From NCBI GenBank assembly GCA_003971905.1, contig RSEE01000006.1, positions 806,001 to 870,000 on the forward strand: a stretch of 64,000 nt of DNA, read 5' to 3'. The notes beneath the pieces were generated by a model. That model was not told where the DNA came from. It made no database searches and saw nothing but the letters and a program-made list of their open reading frames with translations. Of the stretch, positions 1 through 13,599 are shown one piece after another. Position 1 is the stretch's first letter. Every line of letters starts with the position of its first letter. The translations under genes and the position numbers were made by a program. The stretch comes from Moniliella sp. 'wahieum'. Taxonomy: Eukaryota > Basidiomycota > Moniliellomycetes > Moniliellales > Moniliellaceae.

Positions 1-57
1 CGGAAACCAATTCTGAGTGTGCCATGCATGAGGTAAGACAGCGAGGAGAAGGCGGTT

Positions 58-568
58 TTAGGCCACCAGCTGAATCACACCGCCCGCCTCCTTGATCTTG
101 TACTCGGCGGCAGCCGAGACAAAGCGAGCCTTGACAATGAAGGGGAGCTTGGGAAGGTTGCCCTTGGCGAGCACCTTGCCGTAGCCAGCGGCCAGGTGTC
201 AATGACAGGCACCTCGGTCGAGCTCTCCGTCAGGCCCTCGCGCGCCGAAGCCGGGACCAAGGTCCAGAGCTTGTCCAGGTTGATCACAGGGCGCCAGTAG
301 TGGTTGTCAAGCTGGTGGAAGTGGCGCATACCGACCTTACCAAAGTACCCAGGGTGGTACTTGTCAAAGTTGGTGCGGTGGTGGTGCTGACCACCGGCGA
401 GACCGCGACCACCCGGGTGCTTGCGGTGCTTGCTGTTGTCGCACGGGTCAGCGCATGCCTTGGGCCAACAGCAAAGGCAGGAAAAGAGAGAAGTACGCAC
501 CCGATACGGCCGTGACCGGAGGAAACGTGGCCACGGTGCTTGCGGGTGTTGTGCAGACGAGTGGGCAT
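58..568 (-). CDS. RPL28: 60S ribosomal protein uL15 (L27a/L28)
   Basis: Component of the large cytosolic ribosomal subunit. The start ATG at 568-566 opens with [16 protein letters not shown] 68-nt intron (433-500, GTGCGTAC...CAACAG) follows residue 23 inside a Gly codon, and exon 2 continues [20 protein letters not shown], the family signature. The frame holds through [12 protein letters not shown] and VPVIDT and is then lost near 195-196, where one G of a GGG run (ACCCTG on the coding strand) is missing. In the next frame the expected C-terminus resumes ([23 protein letters not shown]) and ends GVIQLVA with TAA at 60-58. With the base restored the length matches the usual ~148 residues. The position of the intron right after the basic N-terminus is ordinary for fungal ribosomal genes. 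Identity is certain; the frameshift is probably a sequence error. Confidence 0.95.
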
Positions 569-1467
569 GGCTGGTGGTGGCTTGGCTCGAGTGGGATCAG
601 GCCGAGTTGGGGCATTCAAAGGCGGCCCTGGCCGCAGGCGTTGGCCGTCGTGTTGTGCAGTAGGGTTCCGCACAGGTGCACAGGGGCAGTGTGCTCCTAC
701 CGCAGCATTTTATTTTTCCAATGTAGGGTTGTCTCCCCCTCTCAGATCTTCGTGACCATGGATTCGTCTTTGGATCGTGGTATGATTCGTGGTTCTACTA
801 CCTCAGATCGACTACAGCACGGGTGACCTTCAAGCTTCACTCCGGAAAGAATCGGATGTGTTTGGATATCATATCTGGTCCATCACGGTTTACCTTTCCA
901 AGTCCAACGACAACCGTTGAGATGTGACGCATTCGGTGCGCTGTGCCCTGCGCCACCTCGATGCTACGGCAGGAATTGAGCTTGCTGGCGGAGGAAGGGG
1001 CAGGAAAGTGATCGTGCAGCCGGCCGAGCAAGATCAGGAGGGGCTGAATCGATGGCAGCTGTCGATGGCGGGTTGCCTGTTGACCGTCGGCAGGTGAGGC
1101 AGCTGGTCAAGCATCTTTTCGAATTGAACGAGCGAGCTTAAATGGTTGTTCATCTCGAGCGAGCTTAAATAAGGTTGTTCATCTCTTGAGGCCTTTTAGG
1201 ACCCTGAGTCTGACTAGAGCTAGTCATATTCTTCTGCTGCATCGCCATCGAGTCATCACCAAAGCCTCAGCGATCCTTCAGGTATCGGATCTCTCATCTT
1301 CCATCTCTGAGAGGCCTGAGGGCCGGACGTGTAACAGACACGGACACTTGTTGTAGGATGCGAGATGTGAGTGGCGAGAGGCATCGATGATAGTACAGTC
1401 ATGGAAGTGGCAGCAATGCGGGGGGAGGGAGGGCAAGAGACCGGCGAAGCGGGTGCACCAACAACAT
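569..1467. other. Intergenic: uL15 promoter side and SDHAF3 3' side
   Basis: About 900 nt between the uL15 start and the SDHAF3 stop, both on the minus strand. I see no supported coding sequence. It holds the 5' flank of the ribosomal gene, including a tandem 27-29 nt duplication at 1130-1185. Open frames here are short and show no recognisable motif. Confidence 0.6.
1130..1185. repeat. Tandem duplication GAGCGAGCTTAAAT...GGTTGTTCATCTC
   Basis: Two adjacent copies of a 27-29 nt unit: 1130-1156 and 1157-1185. Both carry GAGCGAGCTTAAAT and GGTTGTTCATCTC; the second has two extra A's between the halves. It lies about 560-620 nt upstream of the uL15 start codon, so it could be a duplicated upstream element. 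Function is not shown. Confidence 0.7.
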
Positions 1468-1991
1468 TTACTTCTTCAGCGTCGCTGGGTGAGCATGAGC
1501 TGGTACATCTTCCTCATGGTCCGGATTGTAGATTTGGGTGGTGGCTTCCTTGAGCTCGGCAAGCTGGGCCACCTGCTCGTCTCGACAACTGGGCAGAAAC
1601 AGGTCAGAAGCGGTCATGGGAAGAGTACGAAAACAGCCCTACCTGGTCGAGGCGGCTGAGAACCGAAATGGGATCAGCGTCCACAGCGGAAGTTGAAGTT
1701 GAAGCGCGGGGCGCCGAGTGAAGGAGCATGCCAGGGGCAGCGTATAGACCGCGCACATATGCGTTCCATTCAGCAAAGAAACGATCCAGCTGGGCGGCTG
1801 AAGCACCGGTGCGGTGGCGGCGGAACTCATCCTTCACATAGGCGTCGCCCAGCGAGCGCATCTCGGGAGCGGATAGGTAGCGGTGCACGCGCAGGACCGA
1901 GCGGTAGAGGAGCGAGCGGCACGGCCGCCGTCGGCGGCGGGAGTGGCAGAGGAGCGCCGGCGGCAGCGCGCGCAACGAGCGAGGCAAGCAT
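1468..1991 (-). CDS. SDHAF3: Succinate dehydrogenase assembly factor 3 (LYR/ACN9 family)
   Basis: Mitochondrial matrix LYR-motif chaperone that protects the iron-sulphur subunit Sdh2 during complex II assembly. The LYR motif is in LLYRSVLRVHR, followed by APEMRSLGDAYVKDEFRRH and RFFAEWNAYV, the ACN9 core. Exon 1 ends SVLSRLDQ; a 70-nt intron (1573-1642, donor GTAGGG, acceptor GAGCAG) leads to VAQLAELKEATTQIYNPD and a stop at 1470-1468. The only good ATG (1991-1989) opens MLASLVARAAAG, a mitochondrial-presequence-like start in a neighbouring frame, so one indel near 1910-1925 must be assumed to join it to the LYR motif. The length, about 150 residues, fits the family. Divergent from YAK1. Confidence 0.85.
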
Positions 1992-2378
1992 GGCAGGCGG
2001 AGCGGAGCGTGCCGGCGGGCGGTGGGGCGGGTGGTCGTGGCGTGGCAGCGCGGGCGGAATGGGGAGGCGGTGCGAGGGGAAGCTGGGAGGGGCCAAGGCA
2101 GCAGACACTGGCGCCGTGCGGGCTGGCTCGTGGCGCGAGTGCAACAGACCGGCTGGCACTCCGACTCAGGCCAGCCCTCGCCGAGCTAGCTCCACCCCAG
2201 CAGCGCGCTCCGCTGTCCCCCGCCACCGCCCTCGCCTTCGTCCCCGCCCTCGCCCTCGCCACGCCTCGCCTCCCCCACCGCCACCACCACCACCACCCTT
2301 ATCGGGAAAACGCCAGCCAACACGCCCCCCTCTGCTCCCGCCGACCGAGCCGCCTAGCATCAGGCCCCTCCAGTCGCC
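1992..2378. promoter_or_regulatory. Shared divergent promoter SDHAF3 / YAK1
   Basis: 387 nt separate the two divergent start codons. The sequence is GC-rich, with a CCACCACCAC tract near 2277-2298 just upstream of YAK1. No TATA-like box is evident. Confidence 0.5.
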
Positions 2379-5327
<2,949 letters not shown>

Positions 5328-5347
5328 GCTCGTGGGGAACTCTGCTT

Positions 5348-5602
5348 TTATTCTATTGTTGCTTTTTGTTCCCCTGGCTCCATGGGGGAGACCACGAGGA
5401 GAGGGGACCTGGGCAGTAATAGTACACATAGACAATGGCCCCGTCTGGCGTCCCAGCACAAAGTAGCAGTGCTCAGGAGTTTGACCTGTCCAATGAAATC
5501 ATCTTCATCGAATACATGGCCGAGAGCTTCTTTGAGCATCTCGCCCGCCAGTAACATGCCCAATGTAATGCTGTCGGTTGCCCACTTTGGCATCCTGAGC
5601 AC
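5348..5602 (-). CDS. Unidentified short open frame
   Basis: A minus-strand frame reading PKWATDSITLGMLLAGEM then LGHVFDEDDFIGQV looks helical and protein-like, more so than its antisense. It lies between the YAK1 stop and the dehydrogenase stop, and it opens further upstream without a clear start. I do not recognise a family. It could be the tail of a small gene, a decayed fragment, or chance. Confidence 0.2.
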   Translation of the reverse strand: MLRMPKWATDSITLGMLLAGEMLKEALGHVFDEDDFIGQVKLLSTATLCWDARRGHCLCVLLLPRSPLLVVSPMEPGEQKATIE

Positions 5603-5776
5603 GAATTGGTTGTACCGCGTCTAGCTGTAACAGCACTCCCAATCGCGTCCAGCTATAGCTGCACTCCGTGCATCCGCTGCCGCAGGCTGCCTACCGACAT
5701 CCACTGCACACTTCTTTCGTCTGGCGAGAATGCATGCTGACGACAAATGAATTGATAAAATCACACAGCGCACCTA

Positions 5777-6619
5777 CTACTGCGCCGTGTACCCGCCATC
5801 GACGAGGTACTCGGCGCCAGTGCAAACTTGGCCTCGCTGCTGGCCAAGAGAGGCACATGTTGGCAATGTCTTCCGGTTCACCTAGGTGGCCAAGAGGATG
5901 CATGTTTACAATGGTCTCGTTCATGACTTCCTCGACCATGGGTGTTTGAATAAACCTGTGTTAATCACACCGCCCTCGGGTCAGCTTCCCCGAATAAACC
6001 AAGCGCACACTCTGGGAAGGCGGAATGGAGAGGGATCTACGTACCCAGGATGAACACTGTTCACACGAATGTGTGCTTGGCTACCTCGAGCGCAATGGTC
6101 TTGGTCATCAGACGCACACCTCCTTTGGTGGCGCTGTAGGCACATGCGAAGGGAAACCCTTCAAAGCCAAGGATTGAAGACATGTTGATGATGCTTGCAC
6201 CGCCCTGAGTCGGAGGCTGGTTGGTCTTCATCAGTTCCACCGCGTGCTTGCACCCGAGGAAAACACCTGTCAAATTGACCGACAAAGTCTGGTTGAACGC
6301 CTTCAGGGCGACATGCTCAACCTCCAATTGCGGTCCCGAGATACCTGCATTGTTGACGAGAATGTCAAGGCGATGGTGACTCTGCTGGATGGTGGCCAAG
6401 GCAGCCTCCCAGTCCGATTCACTCGTGACATCGAGCTTGAGACTGGCGCTTTGCCTCCCTCTTTGACAATTGCCTCCGCAACCGCGTTGCTGTCGGTAAC
6501 GTCGGCGATCCAGACTTTGGCGCCTTGCTTGGCCAGCACCTGGCGGTCGCTTGTCCAATCCCGCTCGCAGCGCCCGTGACGAGGGCAACCTTATCGGCGA
6601 CACGGCCAGGGAACGACAT
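5777..6619 (-). CDS. Short-chain dehydrogenase/reductase (SDR, FabG-like)
   Basis: NAD(P)-dependent oxidoreductase of the classical SDR family; the substrate cannot be read from sequence. ATG at 6619 gives MSFPGRVADKVALVTG and the cofactor motif GAASGIG. Then come VLAKQGAKVWIADV, DILVNNAGISGPQ (NNAG), the catalytic Ser region INMSSILGF, and YSATKGG (YxxxK: Tyr and Lys catalytic). After IRVNSVHPG an 89-nt intron (5956-6044, GTACGT...CACAG) leads to FIQTPMVEEVMNE, GEPEDIANM and the C-terminus EYLVDGGYTAQ, stop at 5779-5777. About 250 residues, as usual. Frame changes occur near 6540, 6450, 6070, 5860 and 5825. Lone gene, with no obvious pathway partners next to it. Confidence 0.9.
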
Positions 6620-8061
6620 TTTTGGTGTAGAGCAGAAGTTGGGGGGGGGGAGTTGGGTAGATGCAGACAAGAGTTGCTAAGCGTGAAGCTAGGGATGCAG
6701 TGGCACATCCGCGGGGTGGAGGGGTTATATGCCCGATGCCTTCCAATGCGTGCAGAGCATAGGATGGCCCGTGCGCCACATGGCGCCCAAACGCAGTATG
6801 TGTGGCGAGACGAGAGAACTGGCGGGTGGTTGTGGCTATTAGGCCTTAATAGGCCTTGGGCCGTTAGGTTGGGCCACTCAATACTCTGTTTTGCGCCTGC
6901 AATGTAAGTTTCACGATGCAAGTAGCCTCAAGCTCAAGGCGCTTGATCGATGATCAGTCGTCCATACATTACACCACCATATACTTACAGCTAGAACCCG
7001 CCCCCTCGTGATGAATTTTTCGGCCTTTGTATCCGTGGTTTAAAGTGGGTCGACCGGCAGCTGTAGGAAGGATGCAGTAAGTGCGAAGCATTTTTGTCCT
7101 CTACGAGCTTGACATTAATAAGCGCTAAGCCCCGTAGCCCTCCGCGGTGGCGCTTGCTGCACTGGCTAGGAACGGGGCGTGGGGAAGAGCTTTTTACACA
7201 GCCTCTTCTCTCTCGTGGATCTCGCAATTCATATATTGGTCTTTTTTCTGCCGTTCTCCCGCCGCGGTTGGAAGACTTTATTATTCTTGGCTGTGAAGCT
7301 TGAAGCTTGAAGTTCGAAGAAGCTTTTTTTGCCCCACACCTTTCTCGCCGGACTTAGAAGGCCGAAGAAGAAGAGCTCAGGAGAGAGCGATGTTGGCGCA
7401 ACGATTTTGTGGCGCAGCCGTGTCGGCGCAGCGCAGTTCAATATATAATTGGTCGTGCTGCGCTGTTATCATGTTAATACTGCAACCATATCATTGACAG
7501 AGAGGTTAAGGTTGGGACAAAGAAACGCTGCGCCTAACCTGACCCGTTTATCCGGCTTATGTTGCTTTTATTGTTTGTTAGCGTCAGCCCCGTTTAAGGA
7601 ACCAGGGGAATCGCCAGGAGATCAGGACCCTTTGGGGCCCGCCATTCGTTCCCATACCCGAGAAGTGCGTGTGGATACGGATGAATATTGAATGTGGTAG
7701 ACATCCGAGCGGTGAACCATTATCGATTAATATCTCCATTATTGTGAGATCTGAGAGTCTGTATCAAATCCTTCCAGTTCCCCAGCATCTTGCCCCCTGT
7801 CTTGGTGGCATAGTATCCTCGCATCGTCAATGCCAAGGGGAAAACAGTTCTTGGGTGCGTCCCTGGCACTTGGCGTTCTTGTCACATTTCTGTTTGTTCC
7901 AGCAGCCGAAGCAGCTCTTTCTCTCGGCGTTCCAAAGGCGTCGTGGTGTTTTCATGCACCACCTTCCGGTACGCGGGCTGCGCCTCCTGCGTTCCCGAGT
8001 CGCGCAGCGTGTGGTCCACCTCCACTCCTGATCCTCTGATTGCTCCCGGCGCCATCACGCG
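6620..8061. other. Intergenic / unassigned
   Basis: About 1.4 kb upstream of the SDR with no supported gene. It is more AT-rich than the flanks, with GAAGCTTGAAGC-type direct repeats near 7290-7315. A 10-base G-run at 6642-6651 sits just upstream of the SDR start. Confidence 0.5.
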
Positions 8062-8913
8062 GTGGCCAGTGCGATTGCCTTCCTCCCGCGCCTCGTCCCA
8101 TCCTCTTCCTCCACTGTGGGTTCGCTGTGGATGTGGATGTCGGGGATGGAGCGCACGAGCCGGAGAATGGACTTCCGTACTGCCTCTGTATGCAATGCAC
8201 CAAACTTGTGGACTGGGTGGAGGTGCAAGCCTGGGATGATGTGTTCAAGCGAGGACATGACGCCGCACTTGCACAACCTGCGCGTGGAGCCGCGCATGTG
8301 CAGAGCTGAAGGCCAACCTCAACCTATATACTGCTCTTGTTGGTGAGCCGCGGATGCACGGGGCAAATGGAATGGAGGAGAGCCAGGTGTGGCTGAGCGG
8401 GTTGCTTTGCTCGACCACATTGCGAGACCATCGGCTTCGTCAAGCTTCTGGAGCAGTTCTTATCGGCTCTTCTCCCACATCTCCCGGCAGCACTGTGGCT
8501 TGCTTCGTAAATGCGTTCGCCGCCGCCGCACGCGTTCCCGATGGATCAATTAACATAAGTGGTAGTAAGAGGGTCGTTGACATGGCCGGAGTACGTGCGT
8601 GGGGCGCAATGTACGAGTAAAGTGGGCTGCTGCCGCATCTTCCCATGCGGAGAGCAGGCTCATCATGAGCATGTCGAAGTGATCATCCTTGACGTACCTT
8701 GGGGTCCTCTTCGTCCCGGATGCAGATGAAGGCAACAATCTCGGCCAGGGCATCGCCCAGCTTCCCCTTCATCTGCATGGTGCGGACCAGGTGGCGCACT
8801 TGCTGTGAGTACTGTACCGCCATAGTAAGAGTCATCCTGACACGAATTGCACATTTCAACTCCGCGTTCCCCATGGGGATGCGCCACATGTCACATGTGA
8901 CATCCCATGTCAC
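8062..8913 (-). CDS. Putative unidentified gene, fragmented
   Basis: Two protein-like minus-strand blocks. The upstream block (8913-8690) reads VQYSQQVRHLVRTMQMK, LGDALAEIVAFICIRDEEDP and, after a 1-nt frame change at a GTACGTC, DDHFDMLMMSLLSAWEDAA. The downstream block (8297-8062) opens with a real ATG (8297) and reads HLHPVHKFGALHTEAV and RKSILRLVRSIPDIHIHSEP. Both have balanced, helical composition unlike the antisense frames. I cannot name a family, and the linkage of the two blocks into one gene is inference. The 400 nt between them lack a clear coding signal. Confidence 0.3.
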
Positions 8914-8990
8914 AGCTCATGTCACAGCTCATGTCCCAGCCCATGTCACAGCCCATTCACATGTGATCGCACGTGTCACGTCGCACTCCT
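8886..8990. repeat. 12-nt minisatellite of CATGTCACAGCT units with E-box-like ends
   Basis: Roughly four to five head-to-tail 12-nt units (CATGTCACAGCT, CATGTCACAGCT, CATGTCCCAGCC, CATGTCACAGCC) are flanked by inverted CACATGTCACATGTG at the left and CACATGTGATCGCACGTG at the right. The units contain CATGTCAC half-sites. It lies immediately upstream of the unidentified minus-strand block. Confidence 0.75.
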
Positions 8991-9259
8991 AGTAGTGGGT
9001 GCGTCCCCCCTCGCATCAAGAGGTCCAGTCGAGGATGATATTCAATGCCTCCTCTCCACGCAGCTTCATCCCCACGGGCATTCCTAGATCCCTTCTCTCC
9101 AGCGTTACTATCCACTTCATCTACCCAGACGCCCGTTTTCCATACCCTTGGCCTCACATTGTGCTATGCAATACTATATGTTAACCACATTGTAGTTTTA
9201 AACCAATCTCATTCTTCAACGATCAACACAACAACGAAACGAAGACGAAAACAAAACGA

Positions 9260-9890
9260 AAACAAAGGCAGTCATTGGTCAAGGTCCTATTTACGCCCCC
9301 GCCCCCCCCGCTCCTGTGGCGGATTATCCTCTTCTCCGTTTCTTTGAAGAAGGAGGGACAACCTCCATTCTCCTCGTCTTGTGGACTTGGGCCTTGTGGT
9401 ACCATGAACGTGGAGTTGCCGGCAGGCTCAGCGCCACGCCGCCATCGTCGCTGTGGCACAGGCATTCTAACGGCAGGTAGCCATCTCCAGTGCTTACCCC
9501 ACTTCCGCCCGTAAATCATCCGTTGGCCCGCTGGCCCTTCGATGAGAGTGCCAATGCCTCCATTCCCACGGTAGCCGAGCCGGCCCAGATCGACGTATCG
9601 TGCACCATCGCGACTCCGCTTGTGGAAGTACGTTTTCCCCTCCGACATTGTTGGTGAACGCCAGAAGTCCAACAGCAGTGTAGGACGTGCCGTTAAGGAC
9701 CAAAGAATACGCACCCCCAATAGCACTGGCCAAGCGACGGTCATACTTGGCAATCAAGAAGAGAAGTCTCAAGAAGAGAAGTCCACTGATCCGATGGACA
9801 GACGTATCTGGGCCAAGTCTTCTGTCGCTTCCCGGATTGTGCCGCACAATTCCGCAAAAAGCTTGTACGACTCAGGGCATGGCCTAACTT
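9260..9890 (-). CDS. Unidentified open region, possibly coding
   Basis: Overlapping minus-strand frames read AKYDRRLASAIGGAYSLVLN, TAVGLLAFTNNVGG and, in another frame, GARYVDLGRLGYRGNGGIG and MIYGRKWGKHWRW. The composition is plausible for protein, but I recognise no domain. It is not the reverse transcriptase that would be expected downstream of the neighbouring copia integrase. A direct repeat of AAGAAGAGAAGTC at 9756-9783 may account for one frame break. Confidence 0.15.
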
Positions 9891-10049
9891 TTCGGATGGG
9901 TGACTGGCCTGATTGGAAGGGTTAGATCAGTGGAGCAGTACAGGAGGAGAGGAGAGAGATGAAACACCTTTACCGCAACAGAAGGAGAAGCGTGGGATGG
10001 CCTTTGAAGAGCGCACATGTTCTTCGACGAACATGTTCGTGCCACAGTA

Positions 10050-11600
10050 CCTAAACTTTTTCCATGCCCCCGCCGTCAACCGAGACTGAATCGGCCGACT
10101 CGCATCGACTGGTTGCGGTCACCCCTCTTCTGGTAGTCGCCAGCACTGAAGCGGCTCGCAGTGGCACCCTGCCTCGTCCCCAACAGATCGCCCGCACCGA
10201 AGTGGTCGCCCACATGTTCATCGGCCATGCCCGCATCTCGCGGGAGGGATCGCGTAGTCGTGACAAGTTCTTGTTGGACACGCTCCACTTTGCCATTGCT
10301 GGCGCTAGCGTTACGCACCGTCTGGATGTGTCGAATACTCATTTCAGTTAAAAAGGAAGCAAGAGGTACCTTTGTCCGAATGGACGATAGATACCCTGTA
10401 CCCTTGTACTGGAAGCGTCGCTCCTCTTAGACGATATGATTCCGGAGAAGGGTAGCAACCTTGTCCTTTCCCGCCGCAGGATAAACGGAGCAGTGCCTGG
10501 TGTGATCGTCCAGCATCGTGAGCATCACGGTGGCGCCAAAAGCATCTGACAGGGGGAACGTTGTCACCACCTCAACATGTAGCTTGTAGAGCGGTTAAGG
10601 GGAAGTCACGGGTTCGGCTGCCCGATGATGGGGAGCGTGGCGAGCTTTCTCGGTGGCACACACGGCAGAGAACCATTTGCTTGCCGCGCGGCGGACAACT
10701 GCGGCTGGTACCTCAAAACTGTGTCCCTTGGAGGATTCAGCCAGGCGGCCGAGTCCCATATGCCTTAGGCACCTATGAGCGTCCATAACACGCTCAAGAT
10801 CATCCTTCGGGGGTGTGGCCCGTGCAGGAAACGCGCTCGCTGTCGCCGCGGTTGGCTCCGGGGCCAACGCATGTGGCTGGTTGGGGCCCAAACGCGAGGT
10901 TGCAAAGAGTGGGCGTCGAGCACGACCTTGGCTGGCGGCGGCGTGTGCTGGTGTAAGGTGCGCATCGCCGCCGTGGGCGGGTCGGGTTCCCACGGCAGGC
11001 CGACATCGCTCGGGGCGGCCGTGGGGTGGTGGAGTCGTGGGCAGAGCGGCCAAGGCCGAAAATTGGGGCGGCTTGAGTTGCGCTGGCTGGACGGGTTTTA
11101 AAGTTTCACACTGGTGGACGTGCAACCAGTTGCGCGCGCGGCCGGCAATGCGGGCTGCGCGGACGGGCGGGTGCGTGTGGAGGAGCGCACCACTGGGTTG
11201 ACCTCCTTCCGCTAGCAACGTCACTGCTACTATGCCTTGCCTCGCCAAATGATCACTCGACAAAAGCGGGTATACCAACCCTTCCACTAGACGGCACTCT
11301 GGCAGGTAAAGGGATACAACGTCATCGTTTACGGCGCGTACCGAGACGCGAACATCACCGATGTGGTTGCACAGCACAGCGGCATGTTGGCACCATTTGC
11401 CAGCTCCACCTTTTCCCGCGTGGGCCGCACGTTCTCCACCGGCCATCCGAGTGGGACCAAAGTAGGGTCCGCTACAGAGTCCAGTAGCATTGGCGGCAAA
11501 GATCCGGGGGTGGGCTGCGGCTCGGCTCGTTCAGGTGTCATCCTGTTACGGGGCGCTCCGGTTATCTCCGGACGCTGAGCCCCGCATGTCGTAGACATCT
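10050..11600 (-). mobile_element. Ty1/copia retrotransposon remnant (protease to integrase)
   Basis: Read on the minus strand from 11600 downward. First is a protease-like block (VELANGANMPLC, LYLPECRLVEGLVYPLLSSD). Next is a GAG-pre-integrase zinc-finger-like segment (DAHRCLRHMGLGRL, WFSAVCATEKARHA). Then comes the integrase core: LHVEVVTTFPLSDAFGA, LDDHTRHCSVYPAAGK, VHSDKGTS, IRHIQTVRNASASNGKVERV. The D-D-E triad positions are visible as HVE (Glu where Asp is usual), HSD and KVE. The order is that of copia elements (integrase before reverse transcriptase). Several frame breaks are present and I find no reverse transcriptase or RNase H below 10050, so the copy is truncated. Confidence 0.75.
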
Positions 11601-11699
11601 CAGTACAACACGCGTCAGTCCGGATAGACTAGCGAGAGAGAGCCAGTCGACACCTTATCCTTGCTGCGGATATCATCCGCGGCCCGCCATGGTCGCATG

Positions 11700-12364
11700 G
11701 GCTTATCGGTACGATGCTTTGTGACTATTGCGTCCAGTCTTGGCAGAACCCTTACTGCTGCGCCCGACTACGCAGCGTCAGCGCCTTGGGAAGCAAGGGC
11801 TGTACATTAGTCTTACCTTTCTGGGAAGTGCCCCGCATTCTGTCCATACTTGTCATGAGGCACTCGAGGCCTGGTTCCTTCTGCTGTGGTGTATATAAGC
11901 AGCCATGTCTAAGGCTTGCTAGCTGTGGTCCTGGTCGACCATCCTGTCTATTACCGTTGGTCTCCCCGACTACCAGTTCCTCTCTCGCCCTTCCACCTTC
12001 TACCACCCTTACGCTTACGAATTTACGACTTACGTCGAGTGCACTGCAAGCCGCGGTTACTCACATCAGTAGCGCTTGCTCTTCTTTAGGACTCTGTCTG
12101 TTCCCGCCGGCTACAGCGTACCGAGTGTGGTAACGCGGCGAGGAACAGAGTAGCTCGGAGCTCCTGGACCCCTTCAGCTGGTCTAACGACCTACGTACAC
12201 GGCTCCTACCTCGGAGGGTCTGGACTGCGGCCTTTGCACGCAGGCAGCCACCCAAACTAGAGGGTCTCTCCCTAGCCTCTACACCCGCTCGGTTCAACCA
12301 GGATCTGGAGCAGGACCTAACGTACGAGCCACCGATTGACCTGTCCAAGGGTTTATACCCCTAA
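11700..12364 (+). mobile_element. LTR/leader-like segment with possible primer-binding site
   Basis: A TATA-like GTATATAAGC at about 11890 lies ~240 nt before TGGTAACGCGGCGAGG (12128 onward), which has the TGG start typical of a tRNA primer-binding site. Just after it a frame without ATG runs to a stop at 12362-12364 and includes SSELLDPFSWSNDL and YEPPIDLSKGLYP. This would fit the end of an LTR and the beginning of a gag leader on the plus strand, opposite to the copia remnant. No second LTR copy was found by eye, so the call is weak. Confidence 0.25.
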
Positions 12365-13599
12365 ACTACAGGGGGGGTCCCACCTCGGGACCCCCCCGTG
12401 ACACATCCTGGACAGCGGGGGTGTAGGCCAGCAGTGTGGCCATGCACAACTCCAGGCCATTCGTCCCGGTTGCCATTCAAGTCCTCACCTCTCTACAGCC
12501 ACTGGCAGGAGCTCATCCCACAACCGATGTCCGGGTTCTCTAATAGTAATAGCCAGCGGGGGCATCCGGCTCCCAGTCGGTAGACCAGGTTCGCCTCGGT
12601 TCCATATCGGCTTCCACGCTGCTGTCCCAGCGTGTCACTGCCATCCCAGCCTGTGCCCTGCACTCTCTCCTGTGTGACTCACTGGCCCTGTGCCTAGTCC
12701 GGCCTCCTATATAGAAGCCTCTGTACCCAGACCCAACTCTGACTCTAATCCATCACCTTCTCCTCATCCGTCTGCCCGTCCGGCTCCCTATAGGCCAACA
12801 TTTTCTCCTGGCCCCCGTGTCCGGTTTGTCCTCGACACCCTCAGCGCATCTGATTCGGAAAGTATTGTTGACCTTAAAAAAGCTTTAATAATACATTTTG
12901 CGCGCGCCATCGCCATCGCCATTACAAGATCTGTCTACGGCGGAAATGGTCTGTGCGGGGTAATGGAACGGGTTGCCTATGGCGACCATTAGTGGAGACA
13001 AGGAGTTCAGCAGGGTACCCTCTTGCTGCATCGTGGTATCGATTGCAGGCAGGACCATCGATCGATAGACGATAATCGATAAAATTTAAAAACGCCCCAG
13101 TCGGAGCAGGCACCTTATTATGTGCTCCGCGCTGTTCTGCTGCGATACAGCCACAGTCAATCTTATCAGATACGGCACCGCGTGTCGCGCGATGCGTGAT
13201 GCCAGTGTCTGCACGCTGATGCTTGCCGTCTGATGCTGGCAGGCAGCGGAATGCTTAATGCAGACGCACCAGGCGGAATTCAGCGCGCTGTCAGCGTCAA
13301 TTAACGTCATTAATTTCGATGCCTCTTCCCTCTTTGGGAGGCTCCGATGTTCAGAGCTTAGCCTGAAGCTTGGCATGTTGGCACCTCAAGTCGACTTGGC
13401 TTCACATCTGATGGTCCTTGTCGCCACTATTGCGCTGCCTGGCTGCCCCTTCCCACCACCACCGCTTTTTCTCTTCTCGGCGAGCCTGTCTCTTTTGGCC
13501 CACCGCCTGAACTTGCTCTGCCCCTGCCTGTTCGCTTGCCTTACTCGTTACCAGTGTCTCTGCCATCGGCGCCGCCGTCCCTTGGCCATCTAACGAGCC
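12365..13599. other. Intergenic upstream of HapX-like gene
   Basis: Holds a strong inverted repeat at 12371-12400 (GGGGGGGTCCCACC facing GGGACCCCCC), a Pro/Ser-rich plus frame at 12690-12992 of doubtful meaning, and clustered ATCGAT copies at 13055-13082. The first half may belong to the retroelement debris. No supported gene. Confidence 0.4.
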
